Shown here one piece after another: positions 45,561-60,079 of a DNA stretch of 64,000 bases. The notes beneath the pieces are model-generated. The model saw only the letters and a list, made by a program, of their open reading frames with translations, was not told the DNA's origin and searched no databases. The number at the start of each line of letters is the position of its first letter. Position 1 is the stretch's first letter. Source of the DNA: Erythrophleum ivorense (taxonomy: Eukaryota > Streptophyta > Magnoliopsida > Fabales > Fabaceae). A program made the translations under genes and the position numbers. The stretch covers positions 930,001-994,000 of the forward strand of contig JAIUCV010000023.1 of NCBI GenBank assembly GCA_026724425.1. Reading direction: 5' to 3'.

Positions 45561-47673
45561 TATAAAATAACATTCCCATACAGATCAAGGCAGGGCTCAC
45601 CTAAAAGTATTGCCAAACTTCACTAAACTATGGAAGAAGACTCAAGCTCAAGCTTAATATCTAAAATACCAATGTTTAACAAGTAAATAACATCCTAAAA
45701 TTTAAGTAAATAAAAATTAAATGGACAATTAGTTAAGTGAACTAATAGGTAAAACATCTTACAAAATGCCTTGTAAAAATTTGAAACAAGCAATCATGCT
45801 TTTCAACATATGGGTTAATTTTAAATGTTCAAACATAAACCATATACTAAAATTTATCTTGTTATATAATTCAAAATCAAGGAGAAAACCTTTGAAACAT
45901 GATTTCTTAAAACTCCTTTCTGATGAAAGGATTTTCCTCAAAATGAGGCGTCCATCATAAGCACACAGCCTATGTGGATAAGTAACCAGTTCTTGTGAGT
46001 ATGTAGCCTATGTAAGTTCATCTTAAGTCCAAAGTTCACGTAAAATGAGTGCCTTATGAGTCCAAAGCTCACGTAAAATACATCTCTTCATTCCATGCAT
46101 GTTGGCCGACACATAGTGCTAGCACCTCTAATACCCCTTTCTAGCTAGTGTTCAATTGTTGTTAGCAACCAACGTTTATTTCTGGTCCCTCCATTAAAAA
46201 AAATCCACTCATATATGAAAATCATAATAACTCAATTCATCCATTAACACTTACTCAATGACTAACATCAAATTTATAAATGCTTCTAAAATCATTCCCA
46301 TTGATTCCATACATGTATTAATAACTTAAAAATTCAAAGTAATGCAACTTCAATAAAAATGGTTCCTCAGTAGAATATAATTATCCATATTGTCAAGAGA
46401 TCAAGAAGCATGATAGTTTTCAAGATACAAAAATGAAAAATAGTATATATATATATGCAATAATAATGCACACATGGAATGTTATTTACTCATAGATGAT
46501 CCACATTTACAAAGTATTTTCTACTAACTCCTCATGAATCCTTTTTTGGATAAGCAACATAATTGACATCCCTAATTGTCACAATGTTAATACCATTACT
46601 AATGATTTTATAATTCCACCAAGAACCAAATTGACTATCATCCTCTTAGAGTACTCACTCTATAACATGATTTTACTAGACTATTTCAAAATTTAGTAAT
46701 TTTGAACAATGGTCCCCTACTTAGAACTTTTCAACTAAGATCTTATTAGTCATAAGGCTCTGGCTTAAACAAATATCCTTACTCTTTACCATCCTTTCTA
46801 AGTATAATTTCTTTTCTATTTCAACTCTACTACTTAACCCTTCCATACTCTTCTTCTAACTATGTCCTAGCCTTATTGCTCTTAATATATTATTATTATT
46901 ATTATTGTTGTTGTTGTGTCTCTATACATATACATACATATATTGAGTTTAAGAGTTTACATGACAAAATTCAAAATCTTGGGGCTCATTATGAATGGGT
47001 GTCACATGCTAACGCCAAAAAAGGAGAGGAAACGAGATGTCTTTGTCAAATTTGGATATGAAGAGCCTAAAAGGTCACCAACTCAAAATGAATGTATCTC
47101 ATTGTAGAAAACTCAAATTGGAATGATTTTAAAGCAAGGTAAAAAATGAGATTCTAAAACATGAGAATAACCTATTAAATATCCAATAACTTGCATAAAA
47201 GCCCTTCAAACCAATCGCACAAAAATGATGTTCTAAACCAAAAATTCCCCACCGTACAATAGCTAAAAATAGAATAAAGATAGGAAGAAAAAGAAGATAA
47301 ATCAACTCATCACCCTGAGAATAAAAGAAATAATCCACCATCTTAGAGATACATGGTTGTAGGTGTAACACCTAGTTCTAATTAATGTCTCACTTATAGA
47401 TTAATTAAGCAAGTTTGGTTAATTGATTGTAGGAATAATCTTAAAAATCTCAAAAATACAAACCAATTAAAATTTTCATTATAAACAAACTATTAAGTTT
47501 AATTCCTATTACAAAATGATCGGGTACCTAAATTATTGAAGTTATAATTAACTCCTAAAACATTCCACTAAAACCTCAAGACACTGGCTTAAGCCCAAAG
47601 AAATTAATAACCTAACTAGATCCCCATGTAAATCCCTCTAAAGACTCCCTAAAAGATCACCTAGCATGATTAG
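45560..47673. other. Repeat-derived intergenic sequence
   Basis: No coding domain. Contains a short internal repeat (AGTCCAAAGTTCACGTAAAAT near 46030 and 46060), a (TTA)n(TTG)n microsatellite at 46886-46917, and a TGTAACACCTAG at about 47358 that could be another LTR start. Open frames at 46876-47107 and 47129-47371 are spurious. Confidence 0.4.
46886..46917. repeat. (TTA)n(TTG)n compound microsatellite
   Basis: A run of TAT/TTA triplets passing into four TTG triplets. Confidence 0.9.
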
Positions 47674-48651
47674 TGTCACGGCCCTTATGCTAAGGAGGCA
47701 AATTGCCTAAATGGTGCCATGGTGCATTTGCCTTTGTGTGAACCTCGTTGGCCACCTAAGGCCATGCTATGATGTCTTCCCTTTTATTTGAGCTACATTA
47801 TGACATCATGACCTAAACATAAAGTTCTAGTAAGAAAAATTGTGGAGCAGCATCCCAAACACAAAATATAGCAAAACCAATAAAATTAAATGCTAAAGTA
47901 AATGCTCACTTGCCACAAACTCCCAACTTAGTCAAGTAGATGTGGGGCATCTCTAATGGCTCTAAATATAACTCCTAATGATGTAAAAACTTAGGGATAA
48001 GTGATTAAACACCCACATATTGCTCCAAATGACAGATTTTGATTGAAAATTAAAAGAAGAGAAGTAAAGCCATACTAGCAAGAGCAATATTAGACCAATT
48101 ACTTACATATCCAAGTTCATCAATATTCAACCATTTGATTCCCAACCAAGCCTAACAAGTTTTCATTACTAAATGAAAGTTATTCCATCCCTTTAAGCCA
48201 CCAAATATCCATAGATTCAAAATAAGACTATGGGACTTACTAATAGTCCTTTTAACACACAATTATTATCTGCTATGCCAAAGTGCCATAAGCCATCAGC
48301 ATCCAACCAAGTAATAACTAATATCCAACATTACTATGCCACCTAAAAGAGCCATGTATACTTAAGGTTCAACATCATTTATGAGCTACTCCAAAATATA
48401 TCAAAATTACATATGAGATCCAAATATAAAAGAGTTAAGCATCATCTAAAATCCTAGTTGTCATTCTTACATGTACAATTTTCTAAAAAATAAAATCTTA
48501 CACTTGGCAACATCATATCATGAATTGTAAGTTAGTTAGAAATTTACCAAAACACATAAACCAAAATGTAGACTATCCTAAAAAGTAAACCTAGCCTATT
48601 CTAATCAAATCTTTGATTGCTTGTCCTTGTCTGTGCCTAAACCCCCACTTG
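47674..48651 (+). repeat. Probable LTR start (TGTCACGGCCC...)
   Basis: TGTCACGGCCCTTATGC at 47674 is a common plant LTR opening, followed by a GC-richer stretch to about 47800. No second copy or coding domain lies in the window. It is the site into which the family N LTR at 48652 was inserted or next to which it lies. Confidence 0.35.
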
Positions 48652-49843
48652 TGTAATACCTTAACTTCCTAACCCTCACACAAATGTCACATAGGCTATC
48701 TTAACACATACTTGGCATATTGATACATATTTGTAAGAAAGTGGCACTTTTATCTATAGTTAATTGCATAATTGGAAAGTTGTAATACCTAAACCTCTTA
48801 GCTCTTACACAATGGTCCCATAATTCATCTTAACATACTTCATGCATGTTGGAAAAGACTTGTAAGAAAACATATAATTCTACACATGGAGAATTGCGTA
48901 ATTGGGAGGCCATACATATGAATCATAACTTTAGGGACCATATGAAATCATCAATATCATTTCTCATCCATAACATATCCAATCATATTATAATCATCAC
49001 AATTCATCTCATATTCCACGGGTTTGGAACTATACACCAGAAAATTTAAGAGTTGCTCTCGGGTTGTTGTCACAACTTTCTAGTCTAAACTTTAAAAATT
49101 TATAACTAATTCTAGAAAAATCAAAATCAATCAAACCTTACCATTTTGGAAATCTCTAGATATTAACTAATGATAAAAATAATTCTAGACCAATGCAATG
49201 CCTTTAACTCATAGAAATTGATGAAATAGTACCAAAAGTTGAGCTGCATTACTGGTACTGTCATGCAACTTTAAAATTTTAGCTCTCCCTCTACAGAGCT
49301 CCAAATGAGGTAATCTCTATGCCTATGGAAAGCTTATGATGTCTACCTTATGTTTATAAAATTTCATGAGTATTGGATTTTATTTGGCCCATGTGTGACA
49401 TAGAAATATAAACTGATCATATAAACAATGCACATACCACTTCTGTATAATTTAGCCAACTTTGAAAAATCATAATAAATTCTTTAGAACTCCAAATTGA
49501 GTATTCTTTGACTCTATAAAAAGCTCTAATTAAGATCTATAAGTGATAAATTTCATGTCAAGACTAGTCCACTTGTTCAATTTATGGTTTAGGTCAAGAT
49601 TTAGTCACTTTTGATGATCAAAGTGGATTCATAAGACACCATTTGACCTTCCTCTTATTCCATAGCTATTTAAGCACATCCCATAACATAAATATAGCCT
49701 AAGGAAGCATGCCAAATAATCCAAATCATCATGGAGCTCAAACTCACCATGCCTCTTGCATTCATACACAAACACATACTAGCACAAGGGTAACAAAATC
49801 TCACATTTCCATACATATAGCTCCAAGATTCATACATACATCA

Positions 49844-49861
49844 CATATATATATATATATA
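49844..49861. repeat. (AT)n microsatellite
   Basis: About nine AT dinucleotides inside copy H1. Confidence 0.9.
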
Positions 49862-49978
49862 CATTTAAACTTGTTCCAATGGTTACATCTTATATACACC
49901 ATATGAATACATTTCTTGACATCAATATATTCTTAAAACAACTAGTTAGCTACTTTCTTGTTAAAGTATCATGCTCCA

Positions 49979-52900
49979 TGTCATACCATATTATTTCTAA
50001 TATTATCTTACTCATTCAAGGGGGATTTCACATGTTATCAAGAGAAATTCAAGAAAATACATTAAAATAATAAATTTATTTACATTATGTCGGGGTTTAA
50101 AATTTCATCTCATGTCTCTGGAATCTCGTGAGCTTACTAATAACATTCTCTATTTATTTTCCATCTATACAAGTCATAAACGTCTCAAAACATCACACAA
50201 TTCATGGATCTATGAGCAAAAACCCTGAAATTAACTCTTTCACTTCGGATTCCATGGTGACAGATTTCTAGTGTAATTTTGAAAAATTATAACTAAATCT
50301 AAACAAATCAAAATCAAGCAAGACATAGCTTTCTGGAAAGTTTTAGATGCTAACTTTACACTAAAAATAATTCTAAGCCACGAAAATCTCATCTAGACCA
50401 CTTTTGATAATAGAAAAGGCACAAAGATTGAGCTATTTAGAATTATTAATACAGCTTACTGATATAAATTTTAAAAATTCATAATTAATTTCACAAAAAT
50501 TCATGCAAACTATACCAATTTGGAAAGGTGTGGATGTTAGCTAGAGGGAAAAAATAGTTACGGATCAATCCAAGAGCATTTAGACCCCGAAAATTGATGT
50601 AATATTAATGAAGGTCTGACTAGGTGCCTAGAACAAAATAGAAACTTTAAAAATTCATATCTTTCACTCTAGACATCCAAATGAGGTGTGTCCAGTTGGC
50701 ACAGGTCACTGGGAAGGTCTAATTTCTCCTTGTAAAATTTCATAGCAATTGGACATTGTTTACCCTATGAATGATAGATATCAAATTTTAGACTAAATGA
50801 ATAGTACTAGAGCCAAAACCAAAAAAAATTACCAACTCCAAAAATTTTGTAGACCTCCAAATATTACCCATTTTAGCTTCCCAAAATTTTTTTAACAAGG
50901 TCTACATGCATGCCAAATTTCAGACTAACAAGAGCTCATTTGGACCATTTGTGTCATAGCTCACCATTATGGTCATTTTTGCATCATTTAAGGTGTCAAC
51001 TTGGTCCATATGGCTCTCCATGGTGTTTGGCACCTCTTAGACAAATTTGAAAGCATGAATACAACTTGTAGAAACTACTCAAGTGATGCCAAACCTCATA
51101 CATCTCATTTTGGTTATCCCACATCTAAGAATACACTAATAATTCTAACCCATTACATAGTCAAAATGCATGATTGCATGAATTGGGTACCAACTATGGT
51201 TTATATATCATTCATACATAATATTACATTTGTTCAAGTGTTCACAAACCAAAAATTACATGTATATGTTCACTTTGACATTTGGATACAAAGAAAGCTA
51301 CATAATGATCAAAGGATAGTCTCTTATGTTCCTTGGCTTGTATCTCTTGGTTCTTGAACACTAGACATATTAAAATGAAAAAGAGGGGGGGAGTGAGATT
51401 CCTAGAATCTCAATAGCTCACACACTCATTCATACACACATTCATGGCATATACACATCAAAGTATAAGTATGAAAAATGAGACAAACATAAAGCATGTA
51501 AGGTCATAATTTCCATGCTACCAATTCACACTAAGTTTAAGAACATGCTGTAGGGACTTTTGGATTTGCCTCACCTTTGGCCTAGGGACTTTTGACTTGG
51601 CCTCACCCTTCTAAGAGATTTTTAACTTTCTCACCTATGCCATAAAACTTTTGACATCTCCTCACCCACATTAAAGGACTTTTGGCATCACCTTACCCTT
51701 ATGAACCATTTCCACAATCAATGATATATAAGACAACACATTGGTACCAATGCAATATCAAAACATCAAGTGGTATGTTCTCAAGTCACAAAAGCATATA
51801 CATGCACACAATGACATATATACAACTAAGAATGCAAAGAGAATGAGGTAGAGAGCTACCTTGAACTTATGCAAACTTTTCTTGGTCTTTCTCCTTTCCC
51901 TTTTTGGTTCCACAAGTACACCTAGGTGAGTTAGTGTTTTCTTGGCCTGAACATCATAAATAGCACACAATTACACTCTTGAAACAAGCCAAGACACTAC
52001 ACTTTTTCTTAGAAACATAATGGTTCCATGGTTCACATAATAGTTCCATTGGTGGCCTATTGAAGAAATCCTTATAATTCAAGTTCTAGGATCCATTCTC
52101 TTTTCATTTTAGACCCTTGACCTCATTTAAGGTCCTTGAAGCCATCATACACTCACTTGCACAAGCCTAGATACATGTTGCTTCATAAGGCTCCATTATG
52201 GAAACCATTATCTCATCTCCCAAACCATGGCTTCCAAATTTTTTCCAAGGATTCCTCCAATCTTCTACCATCATATAAAGTCTCAAACCAATGTTAGAAC
52301 AAATTAAAATACATCCTAACCTAATTGACTAGCCTAAGCTGAGATAGTAGGGGGAATGAGAGTTCATGAGCTTCTTGATTTTTCCTTGATGGGAAAGCTA
52401 TTTGGGAGGCTTCCTAGAGGTCTTAAGAGCTCAATTAAACACTTACATAGCCTAGGAAATACATGTACTAAATCAGTTTTTACAAAACCCTAAAGAGCTT
52501 TACACTTTTCTAAATCAATTTCCATTGATTTTCCTTGTAATTTCTTGGTATATTCCACTCCTCCATGGTCTAAAACCCTAGTTCCTTTCTTGCTTTTGGA
52601 CAGAAAATTTTCCCTTCCCTTGGTTCTATTCTTGGCCGAAATACACATCAAGAGAAGCAAGGAGAAGAAGCAACAAGAAACAAGAAATACTTTGAATTCC
52701 TAGCTCCCTTTTGATGCTTTTTCCTTTGCTTGAATGCACCCTTAAATTTTTGAACACTTCCCCTCTACTTTGGCCTTAAAACATAACCATTTCATTTAAT
52801 AAAACCATAGAAAGAAAGCTTGGAAGGAGAGAAATAAGATTAGAAGAAGAAGGAGCATGAAAATCCTTGAAATTGCTTGCCTTTTTCTTACTTTTCCTTT

Positions 52901-53558
52901 TTCTTCTTTCTCCTCCTTAGTGCACCTAAGAGAGCTAGCCTTTTTCTATTTTTTGGGTAGAGGGAGTTGACTTAAAGAAGGAAGGAGAAAGGGCATGAAG
53001 TGTGTGGAAGGTTCAAGAATAATCTATTTACAAAAATTTCAATTTTGCCCTTCTATTGTGGTATTTTCGTTTTAGCTTCGTTTTAACTCCTTTTTTAGAA
53101 CTATCTTTTCTAGTATAAAATTTGGGTTCCCAATTTAATAAAATGCCTTAGAAATCACTCAATTTGGAGCTAAAATCCTCCTGAATGAATCTATCAAAAT
53201 TTGGGTTTATCGTCATTGAAAAACATACATCAAGGGGCTTTAACTGTCTCGAAACTTCCTATGATTTTCAAGGCCTCTGAAAATCCTAGGCAACTCAAAT
53301 TTTCTATTTTAAAAGCTATCCTATGATTTTTTCCAAAAATTGCATATATTTATGAAAATATGACTTCATGTCGTCAATTTCATAACAATTTCATTTCACC
53401 GTCCTAACTCTATTTTTCTTTATGTCTGAGCCTAAGATTATTATTTTTAGAGCCTAAGACCTTATTCGAATTTTTTGGGACATTATCTAGTTCATTTTAG
53501 GGGACTTGCTTTTATATCACTCATTTCATCATTTTTATGGAATTTACCATTCGTTACA
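49979..53558. mobile_element. Solo LTR of family N (copy B), innermost
   Basis: 3580 bp, starting TGTCATACCATATT and ending TTCGTTACA, flanked by perfect CTCCA at 49974-49978 and 53559-53563. Removing it joins GTTAAAGTATCATGCTCCA to AGGTATTTAGTCTCC, the expected order in copies A and D. No internal domain. Tandem motif array at 51548-51705. The 118-codon open frame at 51001-51357 lies inside and is spurious. Confidence 0.9.
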
Positions 53559-56500
53559 CTCCAAGGTATTTAGTCTCCTTTCCTTGGACTTCTTGGCTCA
53601 CCTAAACATGAATAAGTATATGGAGGGGGAAGAGTGAGATTCAAAGAATTTCAATAGCTTTTAACCCTTTCAAACATACATAATGGATTCATATATATGC
53701 ATACATGGCTTTCAAGCTACTAGTGAATATATACATAACATTTTTCATGTTCAAGAAACTCATACATAACATACATAGGCTCTCAAGGGCATTAGTTTAG
53801 CCTTATCGATTTTCCTTGAGACTTTTGGATTTATTTTACCCATTTTCAAGGGACTCTTGACTAACTCTCACTCTTCTTGAGACTTTTAGCTTGGTCTTAT
53901 CCAATTCTAGAAACTTTTGGCTTATTCTCACCCTTGCTAAGGGACTTTTAGCATCACCATACTCATTCAAGCTAAAACACATTCATAAAACATGTGTCAA
54001 GATCATCATGGTACCATGGCATGTAAGCAATAGCTAGAAACATTTTTCATATCGTAAACATATACACACACATATAAGGACAAGAAAACATCCAAAAATG
54101 CATGAGAGAAAGGTTAGAGAGTTACCATGGAGTAATTGCACACACTTTTCTCTTGGAATTCTTCTCCTTCTTCTCAACCAAGCCTTATAATTAGGTGGCC
54201 CTTGGTTCTCTTGACCTAGACAAGTCAAGTAAGACATATTTGGATCATGGGAATAAGCCCTAACTTCTCACAAGCCCTGTGCTATGCTACTTTCTCATAT
54301 GGCTCCATTATACTTCCATACAAGACACAATGAAGCAACTCTTGAAGTTTATAATCTTGGCTCTCATTTCTCATTCATTCTAGATCTCTTGACTCCATTT
54401 AGAATCTTTGGAGTCATCACACATTCATTTTAAAGAGCCTAGGTATAAGTTGCTTCTTTATATTTCATTATGGAGCCTACACCTCCATCTCACATTTCAT
54501 AGCTTCTAAATATTTTTCAAGGCTTTCATTATTGTTCTTCCATCTTATCTAGTCCCATTCTAGGTTTAGAACAATTTAAAACTCTTCATAGGTGGTTAGC
54601 CCTCTCTTGGCTGAGACATGCTCCATAATTGTGCACCAAAGGATTTTGCTTGCTTTCTTTAACGAGTTGGGTTATAGGAGACTTTCTAGGTGAATTCATT
54701 CATATTCTTAGATAGCCTAAATTATCATTAGAAAGCCTTCTACATATCACGGTACAACAAAATCCCTAATCTTTGTAACTTTATTTCTAATGCATCTTAA
54801 TTGAATTTCTTTGTATATGCTTGTTCCTCACACTCCAAAACCTATGTTTCTCTCTTGCTAGGACTAGAATTCATTCTCTCTTAGCTAGGCTGTAAGTGGA
54901 ATGAAACACACCCAAGGAGAATGAACAAAGTGCAAGAAAAAAATGAAAGTTACCTTGATTCTAGGCTTGTTTCAAGAGCTCTTTCACTTGGTGTAGTCCT
55001 CTCCCTCAAACTCTATCTTCCTCCTTCTAAACCAAACCTAAAATAGCCCCAAATCATTCATCGAAACCATAGAAAGAAAGAGGAGAAGAAGGAGAACATC
55101 TTTTGTAAAGGAGGAACCATGAAATTCTACACTTTTTCTTACCTTTTCTTAGATTTTTTTCTCCTCTTTCTTCCTCCCTCTTGGCATGTCTCTTTGGGGC
55201 AGAGCTGTCCTCTAGTTTGGGCAGAAAGTAGGTCGATTAGACAAGAGAAGAGATGGGACGTTATTTTATAAGAGAAGGCTTCTTAAAATTGTTCATTAGA
55301 AATTCCTTTTATGTCCCATTTATTGGCTTTTCCATGTTAGCTCATTTTAGTTCCTTTTCAAGAACCATTTTTTTATCATAAAATTTAGGTTCTCTAACTT
55401 ATAAATTACTTTTGGAATCACTCAAATTGGATCTAAAATCTTTCTGAATAAACGGGTCAAAATTTGGGTCAACTAATATTATAAAATATCAACCAGAGGG
55501 GTTTGAACTATTCTAGGAGTTCACATAATTTTTAGAGTCTCTAAGAATCCTAAAAAACTATTTTTTTTAAATTTAAAAATCCCTCATTTGGATTTTTTAA
55601 AAAGTTTCAAAATTATGAAAATGCTACTGCACTTTCGTCAATTTTCGTTTGGTTATTCTGGTTCCATTTTTAGGGCACCTCTAGCCTTAGATTCTCTTTA
55701 TTTTAGATCTAGATTATTTTTATAATTTTATTAGATCAAAAATTATTCTATTTTGGGGACTTCATTTTATATCCTGTGCGTTTCTTACATTTATAGAAAA
55801 ACTGGGCATTACAAAAGCCATATATATCATTCTTGGTTTTAGGGACCATGTGGACTTACAAATATCATTTTCCATCCATAATATATCCATTCAAATCATA
55901 AACACCACAATTCATCTCAAGAATCTCGGATTTGGAACCACATTTCAAGAAAAATCAAAATTTGCTCTCAAATGGGTGTTCCAGATTTTTGATATGAATT
56001 TTGGAAATATATAACTAATTCTAGAAAAATTGAAATCATACATATGATAGCTTTCTAGAAAACTTTAGATGTTAACTAACAATTAAAAAGAGTTCTAGAC
56101 CAAGACAATAGCATTCAATGCACAAAAAATAATAGAACAATACATTAGGTCTATTCTCAAATAGCTATAAGACTTGGAACTTCAAAAAAAAATTTCTCCC
56201 TCTACAGAGCTTCAAATGAGGTAATTTTGGTGGTTATGGAAAGCTTATGATGTTTAATTTATGCTTGTAAAATTTTATAAGTATTGGATTTCATTTGACC
56301 TATGAGTGACACAGAAATATAAACTTACTATATGAATAGTAATTTTGTCAATTCTGCATAATTTGGCTAATTTTAAAAAATCATAATAAATTTTTTAGAG
56401 CTCTAAATTGAGTACTCTTTAGTTCTATGAAAAGCTCTATATGAGACCTATTTACTAGTCAAATGTCATGCAAAAACTCATCCATTTGGTTAGACTTTGG

Positions 56501-59101
56501 TTCAATTTAAGAAATGGTCAATTTTGAAGTCCATAATGGGTTCATAAGGCACCAAATGACTTTCTTAACATTTTATAACCACTTGGGCACGTCCAAAAGC
56601 ATGATGACAGCATATAGGAGCATGCCAAATGGTTCAAATCATCATGGAGCTCATTCTCACCTTGCCACTTGCATTTATACACATAGACATAATAGCATAT
56701 GGGTGGCAAAAACTTATGTATTTATTCATTTAGTTTCAAAATGAATACATACATCATATTTACATACACTTAAACATGTTCAATGGTGTACATCATATGG
56801 TTGCAATTGTTGATATCAAAATGCTAAAATATCTATTCCCTTGTCAAAGTCTTACTTCTCAAGATGATTGGCCTTCATTTCTTGGTCCACTTGGCTCATC
56901 TAGATATGGTTAGACATATGTGAGGGAAAAGTGAGATTCAAAGAGTCCCAATAGCTTTTTACTATTTCAAACATACATAATGGATACAAAGTCATGTCAA
57001 AGAATGCATGTATGACATTTAAGCTACTAGTGAATGTACATAAAGCATTTTCCTTGGCATATGAATTCTTACATATTAAACATAGGCTCTCAAGGGCATT
57101 GATCTACCATCACCCAATTTCTTTAGAACTTTTGGATTTGTCTCACCTACTTTCAAGGGACTTTTGACTTAGCCTCACTCTTCTTAAGACTTTTGACTTT
57201 ATCTCACCCATTCCTAAGGACTTTTAGCTCATTCTTACCATGCTAAGAGACTTTTGACATAACCATATCTATTCAAGCCACTTTGCATATGTAAACATAT
57301 TTCAAGAAGTATAATGGTACCATAACATAAAACCAATGGCTTAAAACATATCTCATGGTTCAAACATACACACAAGCACTCAATGACAAGCAAACATCTA
57401 AGCAATGTATGAGAAAAAGATTAGAGAGCTATCTTGAAATAAGAACACAAGCTTTTCTCTTTAATTACTTCTTCCCCTTTTTAGCCAAGCACATGCAACT
57501 AGGTGGCACTTGATTCTTTTGGCCTAGACACATCAAATGAGACATATTTTAATCATTGGAACAAGCTCTAGTTTCTTACAAACTCTATGTAAAGCTACTT
57601 TGTTCTAAGACATAATTATAGTTTCATACAAGACACAATGAAGCAACTATTGGAATTTATGATTTTGCCTCCCATTTCTCATTCATTCTAGGTCTCTTGA
57701 CTCTACTTAGATTCTTTAAAGTCATCACAATTTCAATTCAAAGAGTCTAGATACAAGTTGCTTCTCTATATCTTAAAATGGAGCCTACACCTCCATCTCA
57801 CAAATCATGCTTCCTAAATTTATTCCAATGCTTTCTTTGATATTCATCTATCATATTTAGTCCCTTTTTAGCCTTAGAATGAATTAAAACTCTCCCTAGG
57901 TATATGCATAAGTCTTGGTAGAGACCTGTGCAAGGTAGAAGACCTATGGACTTTTGCAAATCTCCTTTAGGGAATTGGCACGTGGGAGACTTGCTAGGTG
58001 TCTTAGGAACTCATACATACTCTTAAACAACTTAAATTACCACTAAAAAGTCTCATATTTGCCAAGGTGTAACTAAATCCCTAGGTTTTGTAACTTGATT
58101 TCCAATGCTTCTTATTCAATTCCAATGGCATATCCTTGATTCCTACACTCTAAAACCCTTGTTTCTTGCTTCATTTTGGTCAAAAATCAATCTTTCCTAG
58201 GTATTCCATATTTGGCCGAAACTGCCCTCTTAAAGAACAACAAAGAAGAAGTAACAAGAGTCATGATTCTTACCTTGGTTTCAATCCTCTTCAAGAGCTA
58301 TTTTCCTTACTTTTATCTTCTCCTTCAATTTATAACCTTACCCTACTAAACCAATCCCAAAACATTCCCAAATCAAACTTTGAAACCATAGGAAAAGAGA
58401 GGAAAAGGAGGAGAACAAGATTAATGAAGGAAAGAGTATGAAAATCCATAGTTTTCTTATCTTTTTACCAAGCTTTTCTTTTTCTTCTTCCCCTCCTCTT
58501 GTGCGCCTCTCACAGCTGGTCTCTCCTTTGGTTTGGCATAGAAAATAGGTTAGTTAAAATGAGGGAGAGATGTTGCATGACATATAAGAAGGGAGGTCAC
58601 TTAAGGCACTTTTCAAATATTCTAATTTTGTCCCCTTTTCTTGGTTCTTTCCTTTTAGGCTTATTTCAACTCTTTTTTTAGAACCATTTTTTTCATCATA
58701 AAATTTAGGTCCTCTAACTCATAAAATACCTTCCCAAATTAGATTTAAAATCTTTCCAAATGAACCAGTCAAAGTTCAAGTCAACCGACGTTCTAAAATA
58801 TAAATCGAAGGGGTTTTAACTATTTTAGAAATTTCTATGGTTTTGAAGGCCTCTAAGAACTCCAGGAAACTTAATTTTTTCATTTAAAGATCCCTCTTTT
58901 GAGTTTTCTAAAAAGTACTTAAAATTATGAAAATGTCATTGGTTTTCGTCTGATTTTATTTAACATCTTAAACCTTGAATCTTCATTTTCAATTATTTAT
59001 AATTTTGTCCTAATTTTATTTGACCTCAAATCTTTCTATTTAAGGGGCTTCCTTTTATAACTAGTCTATTTCTAATATTTTTATGAAAATCGAACATTAT
59101 A

Positions 59102-59436
59102 GTTAGCCCACAACTGAGAGAAGATATAAATTCTCAATAACTAAGATAAATTCCTCCACATTCATATAGGCAAACAAGTATAAGATGTACATGGTAAATT
59201 CATCAATTCATCATGATATATTCAGTAAATCAAAAGTAGTAAGTTTGACAACAATTCTCACAATCAGTGGCAAATAACTAAAATCAATAAGTAGGACACA
59301 TCCATGAGGTTCACAACATCCCACAAGTAGCAAAGAGACACCCACTATCCACATGCTAATCATTCTACCAGAACACAACCACGAGGTCCACAGTAGTCAC
59401 TAGGACACACTAGTGAGGTCTACAATGAAATGTTCT
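59102..59436. other. Sequence with a 23-bp degenerate repeat
   Basis: GGACACATCCATGAGGTTCA (59293), GAACACAACCACGAGGTCCA (about 59372) and GGACACACTAGTGAGGTCTA (about 59402) are variants of one word. No gene was recognised. Confidence 0.5.
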
Positions 59437-59840
59437 ATTATATCCCCAAAAGGAAGCATAACTTGCATGGTCTATGAGTTAAAACTTGTACTTATAAGCC
59501 CCTTAACGACTAGAATCGTAAACATAAAAGGTGCGATGACAAAGTAAAATAAATCTTTGGAAATTTAAGGATGCTTTCCTTTATTGAAATATTTATACTA
59601 TATTACAAGAAGATCGATTACAAAATAATTAATTTAAATTTTTGTAAAAATTTTAGCAAAGCCTCCCCTAGACATAAGATTGCCCAAAATTTCTACAAAT
59701 AGCTAAACAACCAATCAAAATAATCAAAAGGCTCTGCTCTCAACCTGAAGTGCTAAACAGTAACAAATGGGAATGGGGATCCTGCCTGTGTATAAGTGGA
59801 GCTACAATTGAGAAGAAGCAATATAGCTAATTAAAATTTC
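59437..59840 (+). repeat. Family H LTR copy, plus orientation
   Basis: A TATATCCCCAAAAGG near 59438 is a worn form of the TGTCACACCCCAAA start. The stem-loop arms lie at 59641-59657 and 59682-59699 (AAAATTTCTACAAA on the right arm). GGGATCCTGCCTGTG then GGAGCTACAATT near 59777 matches the copy at 45500. The termini are not precise. Confidence 0.6.
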
Positions 59841-60079
59841 AAAAGTACTTTCACAAAAGAAGGCCCTCATAAAATCACATAGGAACTAACAACATGAAGC
59901 ACTCATTCCTATGTCAGTTTTATAATACCATAGGTAGATAACACTTAATTTATACCATAAATTTAACACTTTTAGTAGCAGAATTTATCGACATTAAATG
60001 TCAAATTTATTCAATCTTGATTAAATGGACCATATCAACTTTTCAAACTCATCTTCTATCCTTATTACACTTGTCCATA

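Larger units (their letters stand above)
48781..55813. mobile_element. Solo LTR of family N (copy H1), nested in copy D
   Basis: Own sequence is 48781-49978 plus 53559-55813, about 3.45 kb. It starts TGTAATACCTAAACC and ends ACTGGGCATTACA. Flanks AAAGT (48776-48780) and AAAGC (55814-55818) agree in four of five bases. The start repeats the start of its host 129 bp earlier, which looks like a tandem duplication until the insertion is seen. Tandem motif array at 53785-53965. Confidence 0.85.
48652..59101. mobile_element. Solo LTR of family N (copy D), outermost of three nested LTRs
   Basis: Own sequence is 48652-48780 plus 55814-59101, about 3.41 kb. It starts TGTAATACCTTAAC and ends CGAACATTATA. 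Its first 129 bp end ATTGCATAATTGGAAAG and continue at 55814 with (AAAG)CCATATATATC, exactly as copy H1 continues internally (ATTGCGTAATTGGGAGG then CCATACATATG). The flanking 5-mers ACTTG and GTTAG do not match, so its own TSD is worn or its ends were altered. Orientation as copy A. The tandem GACTTTTGGC array is at 57090-57265. Confidence 0.82.

Noticed and set aside
48652..48910. Apparent 129-bp tandem duplication
   Set aside because: Both units begin TGTAATACC and look tandem, but they are the starts of two family N LTRs: the host (copy D) and the copy inserted 129 bp into it (H1). The AAAG flanks and the join at 55814 explain it.
51001..51357. 118-codon plus-strand open frame
   Set aside because: Lies within solo LTR copy B. 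The same LTR region in copies A, D and F is not open, and no domain is visible.
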